Shown: positions 9,171-18,426, numbered from the stretch's first letter. The stretch is 64,000 nt of DNA from Isoptericola sp. AK164 (GCF_029643425.1 NZ_CP119106.1:2604001-2668000), one strand, 5' to 3'. Made by a program: numbers and translations. The notes: generated from the letters alone by a model not told the origin.

Positions 9171-10445
9171 TCATCCGTCGTCGCTCGTCCCGCTCGCCGC
9201 CGCGATCCTGGCGACCTCGGCGTCCCGGATCCTCATCAGGCGCTCGCAGGCGTCGACGAAACGGCGGGTGGACGCCCCCGGCGTGGTGTCGCCGAGGTAG
9301 TGCTCCCGGAGACGCAACCGCTCCTCGCGGGTCGGGTCCTCGCCCAGCTCGCGGTCGACCAGGGCGACGACGCCCTCGACGTCCTCCGGTCGCAGCGACG
9401 GAGCGACCTCCTGCAGAGGGCTCGCCGCCACGACAGCGCCGTGGCCGGGCCGCGTCACGACGATCGGCTCGCCGGTCACCAGCCAGTCCATCGCCACCCC
9501 GGAGACGTCGCAGACGAGCAGGTCGGCGGCGGCGAACGCCTGCGAGACGTCCCGGTGCACGTCCGTGGCGTGGGGCGGGGCACCGGGCACGGCAGGCTCC
9601 GCTGCGAGGAACTCACGGATCTCCCGGTCGGCCTCGCCGTAGCCGGCGTCGCGCACCCCCGTCAGCGGGTGCGGCCGGTAGAGGACCCGGTACCGGCCCG
9701 ACGCCGTGAGAGCGCGGACCAGGGAGAGCCCCAGGGTCGCCACCGACCCGTACTCGGCCGACGGCTGTCCACCCTCCCAGGTCGGCGCGTACAGGACCGT
9801 CGGAACCGGGCCACGGGCCGTCTCGGCACGGAGCCGGAGCTGCTCGTCGAGCTGCGGCCGCCCGACCGGGACGCAGCGAGCCTGCGCGTCGTAGAGCGTG
9901 CTGAACCGGTCCATCCGCTCCACCGCGGCGCGGCCCGCGACGAAGGAGAAGTCATAGGCCTTGGTCTGGTTCGAGACGGAGACGAGCTTGTCGCTGTCGC
10001 CGTGCATCAGCGAGGCGTGCACGAGGTTCCCGAAGCGCAGGCACGTGAAGTTCTGCGGGTTGTGGTTGACGTAGAGAGCCAGCTTGGTCGGCGAGCGCCC
10101 CAGCACGTCGTCGAGGGTCGTGTAGTGGGCCACCGTCCGGACGTCCAGGCCGCTGTCCCTCCGCACGGACCGGGTGGTGCGCGAGTCCTGGGTCACGACG
10201 ACGACGCGGTGCTCGGCGTCCAGGGCACGCAGCGTGCTGTACCACTGCTCGATCTGGTAGAGGGCGTCGGGCGTGTCCGCGAAGTAGACGAGCACCTCGT
10301 AGGGCCACGACGTCCCGAGCAGGTCGGCGTCCTCGCCGAGACCGTCGGGCATCCCTCCCGGGAGCATCCCGAGCCGACGGATCACGGCGCCCCCGAGGGA
10401 GCGGAGCCGACGCTTCAGGGTGGCGCCGCGAGGTGTGACGGGCAT
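9171..10445 (-). CDS. CDP-glycerol glycerophosphotransferase family protein
   Basis: Predicted membrane-associated enzyme that transfers glycerophosphate (or a similar polyol phosphate) from a CDP donor to a growing wall polymer. 424 aa from the ATG at 10445, which has GAGGAG six bases upstream; longer starts lack a site. Family features: SLMHGDSDK, PTVLYAPTWEGG, VLYRPHPLTG and the end motif VCDVSGVAMDWL followed by EPIVV. It lies upstream of the ABC exporter genes on the same strand and fits a teichoic-acid-like backbone or side-chain step. Confidence 0.82.
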   Translation of the reverse strand: MPVTPRGATLKRRLRSLGGAVIRRLGMLPGGMPDGLGEDADLLGTSWPYEVLVYFADTPDALYQIEQWYSTLRALDAEHRVVVVTQDSRTTRSVRRDSGLDVRTVAHYTTLDDVLGRSPTKLALYVNHNPQNFTCLRFGNLVHASLMHGDSDKLVSVSNQTKAYDFSFVAGRAAVERMDRFSTLYDAQARCVPVGRPQLDEQLRLRAETARGPVPTVLYAPTWEGGQPSAEYGSVATLGLSLVRALTASGRYRVLYRPHPLTGVRDAGYGEADREIREFLAAEPAVPGAPPHATDVHRDVSQAFAAADLLVCDVSGVAMDWLVTGEPIVVTRPGHGAVVAASPLQEVAPSLRPEDVEGVVALVDRELGEDPTREERLRLREHYLGDTTPGASTRRFVDACERLMRIRDAEVARIAAASGTSDDG

Positions 10446-10485
10446 GGTGCTCCTCGGCGTGCGGGACGGGGGCCGGACCGGACGC

Positions 10486-10491
10486 AGCATA
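10486..10491 (-). promoter_or_regulatory. -10 box for the glycerophosphotransferase gene
   Basis: TATGCT on the minus strand, with a predicted transcript start near 10479 and a 34-base leader holding the Shine-Dalgarno. It lies in the 165-base divergent gap 10446-10610, where I see nothing else. Confidence 0.45.
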
Positions 10492-10610
10492 CCGGGCGAC
10501 GAGTCCCGCCTCGGCGGGCACCTGAGGGTGCGGAGCACGGGCGCCGAACGTTCAGCCGCACGTCACCTGATCGTCCCCGGCCGGTCGCCCCGCCGTGCTG
10601 GACTAGTCAC

Positions 10611-11624
10611 ATGAGTGCGCTCGTGGAGTCCCCGCTGCAGCTGCTGTGCGCCGTCGAGACGTACGCGTCCGACACGGGCGCCCGGCCGACACGGGTGACC
10701 GCACGCGAGGACGTCCCCGCGCTCGCGCGGTCGGTGCGCAGCGTGCAGGGTCTCGGGCTCCCCGATGGTCTCGCGATCGAGACGGGACCGCCCCGGATCG
10801 ACGTCACGACCGGGGAGACCTGCCTCGTCGGCGACGCCTTCTCGGGGGTCTTCCAGGCGAGCCTGGCGCGAGGCGGCACGCCGGAGCGGATCGTCGTCGT
10901 CGACGACGGCCTCGCCACCCTGGAACTGGCGCGACGACTCGTGGACGGGTCGTCGCTCGTGCGGCTCGCCACCCCGACCCGGCCCCTGCGCTACGCCCTG
11001 GGCCGCCTCGCGACCCGTCGGCTGCGCAGGCTCGCCCGAGAGGGCCGTGTGACCCTGTCCACCATGCTGCCCCTCGAGCCCGGTCTCCGTGACGACCTCG
11101 ACGCGCTCGGTGTGGACGTCGTCCGGCACTCGTTCGACTGGCTCGCCTCCCGGGAGCCCCATCGCGGCGCCGACGACTCGATCCAGGAACCGACCGTCGT
11201 CGTCGGTTCCGCACTCGTGGCCGACCGCCTCGTCGGCGCAGACCACTATGTCGCCTGGCTCCGTGGGGTCGCCGCCGACGGCCCCGTGCACTACGTGCCC
11301 CACCGCAGGCACGACCCGCTCGTGACGGCGTTGTTCCAGCAGCTCCCGGGCGTCACCGTCGCACCGCCCGGCGCAGCCGTGGAGATCCGGCTGCGCAACC
11401 TCACCCGCCGTCAACGGGTGGTTGCGCTGCCCTCGACCTCCACCGTGACGCTGACGCGTCTGCTGGTGCCCCGCGGGGTGGCCGTGCTCCCCCACGACGT
11501 GCCCGACGAGTGGTGGACGCACCGCGCGGACCCGACGTTGCGCCGGCACCTGGGCACGGCATCGGCGCTCGCTCGCGCCGCGGCCGAGGAAGCACGCTCC
11601 ACGCAACGGTTCCCGATCCCGTGA
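10611..11624 (+). CDS. Putative GT52/polysialyltransferase-like glycosyltransferase
   Basis: 337 aa. The N-terminus SALVESPLQLLCAVE resembles the opening of GT52 and bacterial sialyltransferase-like proteins (SPLQ then a helix). Further on there is IVVVDDGLATLELARR, VVGSALVADRLV and VHYVPHRRHDP, the last like the HP motif of these families, then ALPSTSTVTLTRLLVP. These point to a nonulosonate or phospho-sugar transferase but are weaker than a clear family match. The ATG follows a short AT-richer spacer without an obvious ribosome site. The stop overlaps the next gene's GTG (GTGA), so the two are coupled and probably act on the same glycan. Confidence 0.6.
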   Translation: MSALVESPLQLLCAVETYASDTGARPTRVTAREDVPALARSVRSVQGLGLPDGLAIETGPPRIDVTTGETCLVGDAFSGVFQASLARGGTPERIVVVDDGLATLELARRLVDGSSLVRLATPTRPLRYALGRLATRRLRRLAREGRVTLSTMLPLEPGLRDDLDALGVDVVRHSFDWLASREPHRGADDSIQEPTVVVGSALVADRLVGADHYVAWLRGVAADGPVHYVPHRRHDPLVTALFQQLPGVTVAPPGAAVEIRLRNLTRRQRVVALPSTSTVTLTRLLVPRGVAVLPHDVPDEWWTHRADPTLRRHLGTASALARAAAEEARSTQRFPIP

Positions 11625-12823
11625 AGCCCGTCCGCGTCCTGGCCGTCGCCGACTCCGACTCGTACCTCAAGTGGGCCGCCTGGACCCTCGGCCGCCTGGG
11701 GACCACCACCCGCGCGGCGGAGACGCACGTGGTCGTGGTCCGGTCCCCGCTGGCACCCACCCCGGAGCAGTCGGAGGCCGCGGTGGCCGGCACCGGCCCG
11801 CGGCCACCCGTGACGCTCGGACCCCGTGCGCTCGGACGGCTGGTGCGCCGCACCGCACCCGACGTCGTCCTCGTGGCCGCCACGGGCCCCGTCGCCGAGC
11901 TCGTCGCCCGGCACGTGGTGCGGGCCACCGCGCGCGGTCGGCGCCCGGCCCTGGTGACGGGGCTTCCCGGGATGGCCCTGCCCGCCACCCCGCAGGGCAC
12001 CGGATGGCGGCGCTGGGCGGACGCGTTCGTCGTGCACGGCCCGCACGAGGTCGCACCGTACGCCCGCGCCTTCGCCGCGCACGGGGCCGCGCCCCGGATC
12101 GTGGTCGCCCGCCTGCCCTTCCTGGCCGCGCCGGTCACCGCGGCGCGCGCGGCCTCGGAGCGCGTGCCGGGGGTCCCGCACCGCGTGGTCTTCGCCGCGC
12201 AGGCGAAGGTCCCGGCGACCCGCGAGGAGCGGGTCCGCCTCCTCGACGGGCTGGCCCGGCTGACGGACGAGGGCCTCGAGGTGACGGTCAAGCTGCGGGC
12301 GCGCGCCGGCGAGCGCCAGACGCACAACGATCCGTTCCCGCTGGACGAGCTCTGGGACGCCGAGCACCGCCGTCTCGGTCGGTCGGCGGACGACCTGTCC
12401 TTCGCCGTCGGCCCGATGGCCGACCACCTCACGCCGGGGACGGCCCTGGCGACCGTCAGCTCGACCGCGGCGCTGGAGTCGCTTGCCCGGGGGCTGCCCA
12501 CGGTGATGGTCGAAGACTTCGGCGTCGGCGTGACGCAGCTCAACGAGGCGTTCGCCGCCTCCGGGTGCCTGCGCCACCTCGACGACGTCGCCGACACCCT
12601 CCGCCGCGGCGGTCCCGTCCCCGACCCCTCCTGGTGCGCGGAGGGATACCTGCACGACCGGGACGAGCTGCCCGCGGCGGTCACCGAGCTCGCCGACCGG
12701 GCCCGACGCGGGACGCTGAGCACCCCGCGCACGGCCCCGTGGTCCTGGCCGCGGCACCTGTGGGTGGTCGGGCGCAGCGCGCTGCCCACCGCCGTGTCCG
12801 CGCGGCTGCGCCGGCGTCCCTAG
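11621..12823 (+). CDS. Putative glycosyltransferase, DUF6716-like
   Basis: 400 aa. No classical GT signature, but the organisation (VLAVADSDSYLKWAAWTL at the N-terminus, LVTGLPGMALPAT, FVVHGPHEVAPYA, FAAQAKVPATREERV, then VSSTAALESLARGLPTVMVEDFG) looks like a GT-B enzyme with a C-terminal donor site. It matches what I recall of the DUF6716 family of putative glycosyltransferases found in actinobacterial nonulosonate clusters; the family name comes from memory, not from a search. It starts with a GTG overlapping the previous stop and ends one base from a convergent GT2 gene. Confidence 0.6.
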   Translation: MKPVRVLAVADSDSYLKWAAWTLGRLGTTTRAAETHVVVVRSPLAPTPEQSEAAVAGTGPRPPVTLGPRALGRLVRRTAPDVVLVAATGPVAELVARHVVRATARGRRPALVTGLPGMALPATPQGTGWRRWADAFVVHGPHEVAPYARAFAAHGAAPRIVVARLPFLAAPVTAARAASERVPGVPHRVVFAAQAKVPATREERVRLLDGLARLTDEGLEVTVKLRARAGERQTHNDPFPLDELWDAEHRRLGRSADDLSFAVGPMADHLTPGTALATVSSTAALESLARGLPTVMVEDFGVGVTQLNEAFAASGCLRHLDDVADTLRRGGPVPDPSWCAEGYLHDRDELPAAVTELADRARRGTLSTPRTAPWSWPRHLWVVGRSALPTAVSARLRRRP

Positions 12824-13900
12824 TCAGGCCCGGTGGTCGGCCGCGGCGCGCGCCGTGAGACCGCGGACGAACCCGGCCCCCCAGCACAGGTGCATCGTCG
12901 CCAGCACGGCGGGCAGCGCCAGCGCCGAGCGCAGCGGGAGCCGCGGTCGGCGGGTGGCCGCGTGCATGGTGGCCACCAGGACGCCGAGCACGTACGTCAG
13001 CGGCACCACGGCCCCGGACGCGACCAGCACCGGCGACGCCGTCACGAGCCCGACCGTCCCGAGCAGCACCGACAGTCCCAGCGCCAGCACGACGGCGGGC
13101 GGGGCCAGGTAGCGCACCCCCGCCGTGGACGGGTCTCGGCGGACCACCTCACGACGCCACATCCCGGTGCGCCAGAACTGCTTGGCCACGGCCCGCAGCG
13201 TGCGCCGCGGCCGGTACTCCACGACCAGCGAGGGGTCGAACCACAGCAGTCCGCCCGCCCGGCGCAGCCGGAGGCACAGGTCCCAGTCCTCGGCGCGGAA
13301 CAGCGTCGGGTCGTAGCCGCCGACCCGACGCACCGCGGCGCGTCGGAAGGCCCCCAGGTAGACGGTCTCGGCCGGCCCCGGTTCGCCCCCGACGTGGAAC
13401 GAGGCCGCGCCGATGCCCGCCGGGTGGCTCATCGCCCGGGCCACGGCCTCCTGGACGGTGCCGGTGCCCACGGGCCGCATCACGCCTCCGACGCCGACCG
13501 CACCGGTCCGGCGCAGCAGCTCGACGCACCGTCGCACGTAGCCGGGCGGCAGCTCGGTGTGCCCGTCGACGCGGAGGATCACGGGGTGGTCGGTGCACTC
13601 CTCGGCGTGGTCGATCGCCAGGTTGAGCCCGATCGAGCGTGACCCGGTCGGGTTGTCCAGCACGACCACGCGGTCGTCGTCCGCGGCGAGGCGCGCGGCG
13701 ATCTCGGCGGTCGCGTCGTGCGACGGTCCGACGGCGACGACGAGCACGAGGTCGCCGTCGTGGTCCTGCTCGAGCACGGACCGGGCCGCGGCCTCGAGAT
13801 AGGTCTCCTCGTCCCGGACGCAGGCGACCACGGTCACGCCGCAACGTTCCGGCACCGCCTCGCTGTGACGGAGGACCTCGGCCAGGTCGGCGTCACCCAC
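12824..13900 (-). CDS. Family 2 glycosyltransferase with C-terminal membrane segments (ExoA-like)
   Basis: 358 aa. GT-A domain (about residues 20-260) with VTVVACVRDEETYLEAA, NPTGSRSIGLNLAI, LRVDGHTELPPGY carrying the D-x-H/D pair, and FRAEDWDLCLRLRRAG (E-D-x-D catalytic region). Residues from about 270 onward form two or three hydrophobic helices, the ExoA-type architecture used for lipid-linked repeat units. The GTG at 13900 overlaps the preceding gene by 8 bases. It is the distal gene of a minus-strand operon starting at 18413. Acceptor and donor unknown. Confidence 0.83.
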   Translation of the reverse strand: MGDADLAEVLRHSEAVPERCGVTVVACVRDEETYLEAAARSVLEQDHDGDLVLVVAVGPSHDATAEIAARLAADDDRVVVLDNPTGSRSIGLNLAIDHAEECTDHPVILRVDGHTELPPGYVRRCVELLRRTGAVGVGGVMRPVGTGTVQEAVARAMSHPAGIGAASFHVGGEPGPAETVYLGAFRRAAVRRVGGYDPTLFRAEDWDLCLRLRRAGGLLWFDPSLVVEYRPRRTLRAVAKQFWRTGMWRREVVRRDPSTAGVRYLAPPAVVLALGLSVLLGTVGLVTASPVLVASGAVVPLTYVLGVLVATMHAATRRPRLPLRSALALPAVLATMHLCWGAGFVRGLTARAAADHRA

Positions 13901-15314
13901 CGGAGCTCACCGTCGCCTTCGCGACGCCGACGGCCGCCCGCAGGTCCTCGCCCCCGCCGGGGAGACGCGAGGCCGCCAGTCGCCGCAGTCGTCCCCCGAG
14001 CAGCCGTCGGTCGACGGCGTCGGCCGCCGTGACGAGCCGCGTCGACCGCCACCACGGCACCGGGAACCCGCCCGGCAGGCCGAGCGCCGTCAGACGCTTG
14101 CGGCGGAACCACGACCGCAGCTCGGCGTCGTCCAGCTCGCGAAGGAGCGCCGCGGTCTCGTCCCGGAACCGGGCCAGACGCTCGGGCTGCTGGCAGTAGG
14201 ACATCGCCCGCACCAGCCGCTGCATCTGCGCGGGATCCTCCCAGCGGTCGTCGCCGCACGCCTGGGCGTCGACGACCACCGCCGGGACGCGGTTGGAGTT
14301 GGAGTACGGGTCGAGCCGCTCCAGCAGCATCCGCGTGCCGACGCCGGCCGTGGGCACGTCGTAGAGGGCGCGGGCGGTGGCCAGCGCCGTCGAGAAGCAG
14401 GAGACCACCAGCCCGGGAGGCGACTCGGCGAACGTCGACTCCGCGAGCACGGCCGCCGGGGCCACCGTCAGGTCGACACCGCGCGACGCCGCGTGCTCGA
14501 CGAGCTCGCCGGTCCCCTGGCGGGGAGCCGAGGGGTGCGGCTTGAGCAGCACGTGGGTGAAACCGCGCTCGGCGGCGGTGTCCACCATCTGCCGGTGCAG
14601 CCGGTCCTCCTCGGCCGGCGTGAGCAGCCCGATCGCCGCCATGTACTGCCCCAGGACGAGCGCGTAGGAGCCGGCCGGCGGCAACGTGGCCGTGGCCGCG
14701 GCCCCGGCCCGCTCGGCGGCGTCGGTCAGGGCCGCGACGACCTTGCGGAACGACTCGCCGGGCACCACGACGCCGGGGACGTCCCACTCCGCGAGCAGCG
14801 TCGGCCGGACACCCGGCAGCAGGTCGGGGTGCAGCACGCGCTCGACGCGGCCGCCGACGTCGTGGCCCAGACCGAACCGGGTCGGCCCGTAGACCATGAG
14901 GCCGTCGGCGTACACCGTGACGGCCGCGGAGGCGAAGATCGACACGAGCGCGCCCGTCGGCGGGGTCGCCACGGACTCGCCGACGAGCTCCACGGGTGCG
15001 TCGCCGAGGTCCCACCGCTGGCGCAGCAGCCGTTCCCACAGCGGGGCGTCGGCGGCGCGCGGCCTCCACTCCTTGGGGTGGTAGGGGGCGACGACGTCGT
15101 TCCACGTCACGACGTCGTCGAACCGGTCGGCCAGCGCCGAGAACGCCGGACCCGCCGTGAAGTCGTCGGACGTCTCGGGTGCGGGCACGTTGTGCTGCAC
15201 CACCAGCAGCGTCCGGTCCCGCCGGGGCAGCACGCCGGCGTCCCACGCCGCCACGACCGTGGCCGCGCCGAACAGCGTCGAGGCGGTGACCACCTGCGTC
15301 GGTCCCGTGCTCAC
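13893..15314 (-). CDS. Polysialyltransferase family glycosyltransferase
   Basis: 473 aa. The N-terminal TASTLFGAATVVAAWDAG and a mid-region LLKPHPSAP followed by VVSCFSTALATARALYDVPTAG are the pattern of alpha-2,8-polysialyltransferase (POLYST) family proteins: an HP motif for CMP-donor binding and a Ser/Thr pair. It would use a CMP-activated nonulosonic acid, which fits the CMP-nonulosonate synthetase/NeuB fusion encoded two genes upstream. The GTG overlaps the stop of the upstream GT2 gene by 4 bases and its own 3' end overlaps the next GT2 gene, so all are translated in series. Linkage type is not predictable. Confidence 0.75.
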   Translation of the reverse strand: MSTGPTQVVTASTLFGAATVVAAWDAGVLPRRDRTLLVVQHNVPAPETSDDFTAGPAFSALADRFDDVVTWNDVVAPYHPKEWRPRAADAPLWERLLRQRWDLGDAPVELVGESVATPPTGALVSIFASAAVTVYADGLMVYGPTRFGLGHDVGGRVERVLHPDLLPGVRPTLLAEWDVPGVVVPGESFRKVVAALTDAAERAGAAATATLPPAGSYALVLGQYMAAIGLLTPAEEDRLHRQMVDTAAERGFTHVLLKPHPSAPRQGTGELVEHAASRGVDLTVAPAAVLAESTFAESPPGLVVSCFSTALATARALYDVPTAGVGTRMLLERLDPYSNSNRVPAVVVDAQACGDDRWEDPAQMQRLVRAMSYCQQPERLARFRDETAALLRELDDAELRSWFRRKRLTALGLPGGFPVPWWRSTRLVTAADAVDRRLLGGRLRRLAASRLPGGGEDLRAAVGVAKATVSSGG

Positions 15315-16282
15315 AGCGAGACCCCCTCCTTCCGGATCGCCCGGGCCCGCTCGGGACCGATCCCGGCGACCTGCTGGGCGACGACGCCGCGGTCGAAGCG
15401 GGCCAGGAGCTGGCCGGCACGTGCGGTCATCGCTCTCCAGACCTCGTCACCGTACGACGCGCGGCGCTTGACGTGGTGGTGCAGCACGGCCAGGACGTCC
15501 CGGACAACCTTGGGCTCGTACTCGGTCCGGCCCTCCCGGCGCAGCCGGTCGACCACCGTGTCGTAGGCCTCGAGGAACCCGAGCTGACGGGCGTCCCCGA
15601 TGTCGGTCAGCGACCCCTCCACGGCACGCCGGTAGACGTAGCCGGGCGCGTCGACGACGGTGTAGCTGCGGGTACCCAGCAGCAGCCGCCACGCCCACTC
15701 GCGGTCCTCCGCCGTGGGCAGCCGTTCGTCGAAGACGGCGAGACCCTCGTCCACCACGCGGCGCGCGAGCATCCGCGAGGAGACCTGGACGTAGTTCACC
15801 ATCGTGGACCGCGACGTCGGCATGATGCCGGACCGCGGGTCGAGGACGACGTGCCGGCGGGGCTCCGGGGCACGGACCAGCCGGCGGTTGTTGCCGTAGG
15901 CCTGCACCTGGTCCGACACGAGGAAGTCGACGTCGTGACGCTCGGCCGCACGCAGCATCGCGGCCAGGTGGCCCGGGAAGTACCAGTCGTCGGGGTCGAG
16001 GAACGTGATCCACCGTCCCGTGGCCTCGCGGACGCCCCGGTTGCGCGCCGCCGAGACGCCCTGCGGCGTCGCGTGGTGGACCCGGCGCAGCGCGGGGAAC
16101 CTCGGCTCGGCCGCGTCCAGCACCTCGGCGGTCGTGTCCGTCGACCCGTCGTCGACCACGACCACCTCGAGGCGTGACAGGTCGACCTGCTGGCGCTCCA
16201 GGCTGCCCAGGGCGTCGGGCAGGTGCCCGCCGGCGTCCCGCGCGGGGACGACGACGGACACCTCGGGTCGTGCGTCGGTCAT
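15311..16282 (-). CDS. Family 2 glycosyltransferase
   Basis: 323 aa. Classical GT-A features: SVVVPARDAGGHLPDAL, VVVVDDGSTDTT, QGVSAARNRGVREATG and TFLDPDDWYFPGHL with the DxD-like DPDD. The second half contains FDERLPTAEDREW, a probable catalytic-base region. The ATG at 16282 was chosen, with GGGGAGG about 12 bases upstream; a TTG at 16309 is possible and would leave only 4 bases after the previous stop. It sits between the nonulosonate synthase fusion and the polysialyltransferase gene, so it likely adds another sugar of the same polymer. Confidence 0.85.
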   Translation of the reverse strand: MTDARPEVSVVVPARDAGGHLPDALGSLERQQVDLSRLEVVVVDDGSTDTTAEVLDAAEPRFPALRRVHHATPQGVSAARNRGVREATGRWITFLDPDDWYFPGHLAAMLRAAERHDVDFLVSDQVQAYGNNRRLVRAPEPRRHVVLDPRSGIMPTSRSTMVNYVQVSSRMLARRVVDEGLAVFDERLPTAEDREWAWRLLLGTRSYTVVDAPGYVYRRAVEGSLTDIGDARQLGFLEAYDTVVDRLRREGRTEYEPKVVRDVLAVLHHHVKRRASYGDEVWRAMTARAGQLLARFDRGVVAQQVAGIGPERARAIRKEGVSL

Positions 16283-16313
16283 CCGGTCCGCGACCTCCCC
16301 TTCGGTCAAGTAC

Positions 16314-18413
16314 TCAGCCCTCGACGCGGCGCAGGCGCGACATCGGGGCCATCTCGCCGGGCATCACGCGCTTCTCGCCGTCGCCGAGCGCGTCCTGCAG
16401 GATGCGGATGTCGCGGACCAGGTTGTTCAGGCCCTTCGGCTCCACCGAGGCGGCGTGGTCCGAGCCCCACATGGCCCGGTCCAGGGTGATGTGCCGCTCG
16501 ACCGCGACGGCACCCAGGGCGACCGCACCGAGCGAGATCTGCAGGCCCGTCTCGTGGCCCGAGTAGCCGACGGGCACCCCGTAGCGCTCGCGCAGCGTGG
16601 CGATCGTGCGCAGGTTGGCCTCCTCCGGCGGGAGGGGGTAGGTCGACGTCGCGTGCAGCATGACCAGACCGTCGGTGCCGAGGATCTCCACGGCGGCGTC
16701 GATCTGCTCGAGGGTCGACATCCCGGTCGACAGGATCAGCGGCTTGCCCGTCTCGGCCAGCGCGCGCAGCAGCTCGTGGTCGGTGACCGAGGCCGAGGCG
16801 ATCTTGTGGGTGGGCACCCCGAACTCCTCGAGGAACGCGACGGAGGGGACGTCCCACGGGGAGGCGAACCACTGGATGCCCTGGGCCTTGGCGTACTGGT
16901 CGATCTCGGTGTACTCGTCGCGCTCGAACTCGACCTTGTACTTGTACTCCAGGTAGGTCATCTCGCCCCAGGGGGTCTGGCGGATCTTGTCCCGCTGGTC
17001 CTTGGGGGTGGAGATCTCCGGGGTGCGCTTCTGGAACTTGACGGCCTGGCAGCCGGCGGCCGCGGCGACGTCGATGAGCTGCTTGGCGATCTCGACGTCG
17101 CCGTTGTGGTTGATCCCGATCTCGCCGATCACGTAGACGGGCCGGCCGGCACCGACCAGGTGCTCGCCGATGTGGACCGGCTGGGGCTCGGCGGTGGCAG
17201 TCGTGGCGGTCATGACGGGGTCCTTCCGATGGGTGATGACGATCTGGTCGCAGATCTCGCGCACGGCACCGTGGCCGCCGCGAGCTGCCGTGACGACCCG
17301 CGCGGCGGCGAGGACGTCGGGGTGGGCGTCGGCGACGGCCACGGGCCAGCCGACGACGCGCAGGGCGGGGAGGTCGTTGACGTCGTTGCCGACGTAGACG
17401 GTGCGGTCGAGGTCGACGCCGCGCGCGACGCACCACTCGCGCAGGGCCGTGGCCTTGTCGTCGACGCCCTGCAGGACCTCGACGCCGAGCTTGCGCGCCC
17501 GGGCGGTGACCACCGGGTTGCGCTCCTTGGACAGGACGAGGATCGGCAGGCCCGCGTCGCGCAGGCGGCCGACGCCGAGGCCGTCGCCGCGGTGGACCCG
17601 CACCGACTCCACGCCGTCGGAGTCGACGAGGACGCCGTCGTCGGTGTGCACGCCGTCGAAGTCGGTCACGAGGGCGTCGACGTCCAGCGGCACCGGCGCC
17701 CGGCCGGGCTCGGGCCGTGTCTCGGTGCCGTCGGCCGGCTGGTCCAGCAGCGTGCGGGCCAGCCACAGGTCGCGGGGCTCGTCGATCTCGACCGCCCACT
17801 CGGGCGCGACGGGCTGCAGCCCCACCGAACCGAAGAACCGCGTCCCGGCGGTCCGCAGGCCCGCGGTGCGCATGACGTAGAACGCGCCGGTCTCGCGGAA
17901 GTGGGGAGCACGGTCCTGGCGGCGGGGCCGGTGGTCGGTGGTGTGCCCCACCGGGACGGGCCCGTCGACGTCCAGGCGCCACTGGAAGTCGTGCGTCGGG
18001 GACACGGCCACGACCACGTCGTGGTCGCCGGCGAGCACCTGGCCCACGGCGGCGTCGAGCTCGGCGGGGTCCACGAACGGGCTGGTCGCCTGCAGCAGCA
18101 CGGTGACCGCGGGCTCGGGCCGCCCCTGGGCGGCGAGCTCGTCGAGCACGTGCAGCACGGCCGACTCCGAGCTGGCCGTCGCCCCGGACAGGTCGGCCGG
18201 TCGCTCGACGACGCGCGCTCCGTGCTCGACGGCCTCGCGGGCGATCTCGTCGTGGTCGGTGGAGACGACGACGTCGGTCACCGAGGCGGCGGCCGCCGCG
18301 GCGCGCGTCGCGCGGGCCACCAGCGAGGTGCCGCCCACACGCTGCAGGTTCTTCAGCGGCACGCCGGCGGACCCACCACGGGCGGGGATCACGACGAGCA
18401 CGGATTCGGTCAT
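16314..18413 (-). CDS. Three-domain fusion: CMP-nonulosonate synthetase, KdsC-type phosphatase, NeuB-type synthase
   Basis: 699 aa in one uninterrupted frame. Residues 1-228: acylneuraminate cytidylyltransferase (IPARGGSAGVPLKN, LLQATSPF, FRETGAFYVM). Residues 245-392: KdsC-type HAD phosphatase with nucleophile D251 in DFDGV and GNDVNDLPAL. Residues 401-699: NeuB synthase (YVIGEIGINHNGD, VKFQKRTP, FASPWDVPSVAFL, LSTGMST, GYSGHE), apparently lacking the usual C-terminal SAF domain. Together they would condense PEP with a 6-phosphosugar, dephosphorylate the 9-phosphate, and activate the product with CTP. An internal ATG at 17213 with GGAAGGA upstream could also give a separate NeuB. Whether the product is Neu5Ac, Kdn or another nonulosonate cannot be read directly. 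Confidence 0.9.
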   Translation of the reverse strand: MTESVLVVIPARGGSAGVPLKNLQRVGGTSLVARATRAAAAAASVTDVVVSTDHDEIAREAVEHGARVVERPADLSGATASSESAVLHVLDELAAQGRPEPAVTVLLQATSPFVDPAELDAAVGQVLAGDHDVVVAVSPTHDFQWRLDVDGPVPVGHTTDHRPRRQDRAPHFRETGAFYVMRTAGLRTAGTRFFGSVGLQPVAPEWAVEIDEPRDLWLARTLLDQPADGTETRPEPGRAPVPLDVDALVTDFDGVHTDDGVLVDSDGVESVRVHRGDGLGVGRLRDAGLPILVLSKERNPVVTARARKLGVEVLQGVDDKATALREWCVARGVDLDRTVYVGNDVNDLPALRVVGWPVAVADAHPDVLAAARVVTAARGGHGAVREICDQIVITHRKDPVMTATTATAEPQPVHIGEHLVGAGRPVYVIGEIGINHNGDVEIAKQLIDVAAAAGCQAVKFQKRTPEISTPKDQRDKIRQTPWGEMTYLEYKYKVEFERDEYTEIDQYAKAQGIQWFASPWDVPSVAFLEEFGVPTHKIASASVTDHELLRALAETGKPLILSTGMSTLEQIDAAVEILGTDGLVMLHATSTYPLPPEEANLRTIATLRERYGVPVGYSGHETGLQISLGAVALGAVAVERHITLDRAMWGSDHAASVEPKGLNNLVRDIRILQDALGDGEKRVMPGEMAPMSRLRRVEG

Positions 18414-18420
18414 GACGGAG

Positions 18421-18426
18421 ACCTTA
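18421..18426 (-). promoter_or_regulatory. -10 box for the nonulosonate operon (leaderless)
   Basis: TAAGGT on the minus strand, seven bases before the ATG at 18413, so the transcript probably starts at or next to the start codon. It drives the fusion gene and the three transferase genes that follow. Confidence 0.55.

Noticed and set aside
10446-10610. Small gene in the divergent gap
   Set aside because: Short frames exist but none has a plausible start signal or composition; only a minus-strand -10 box stands out.
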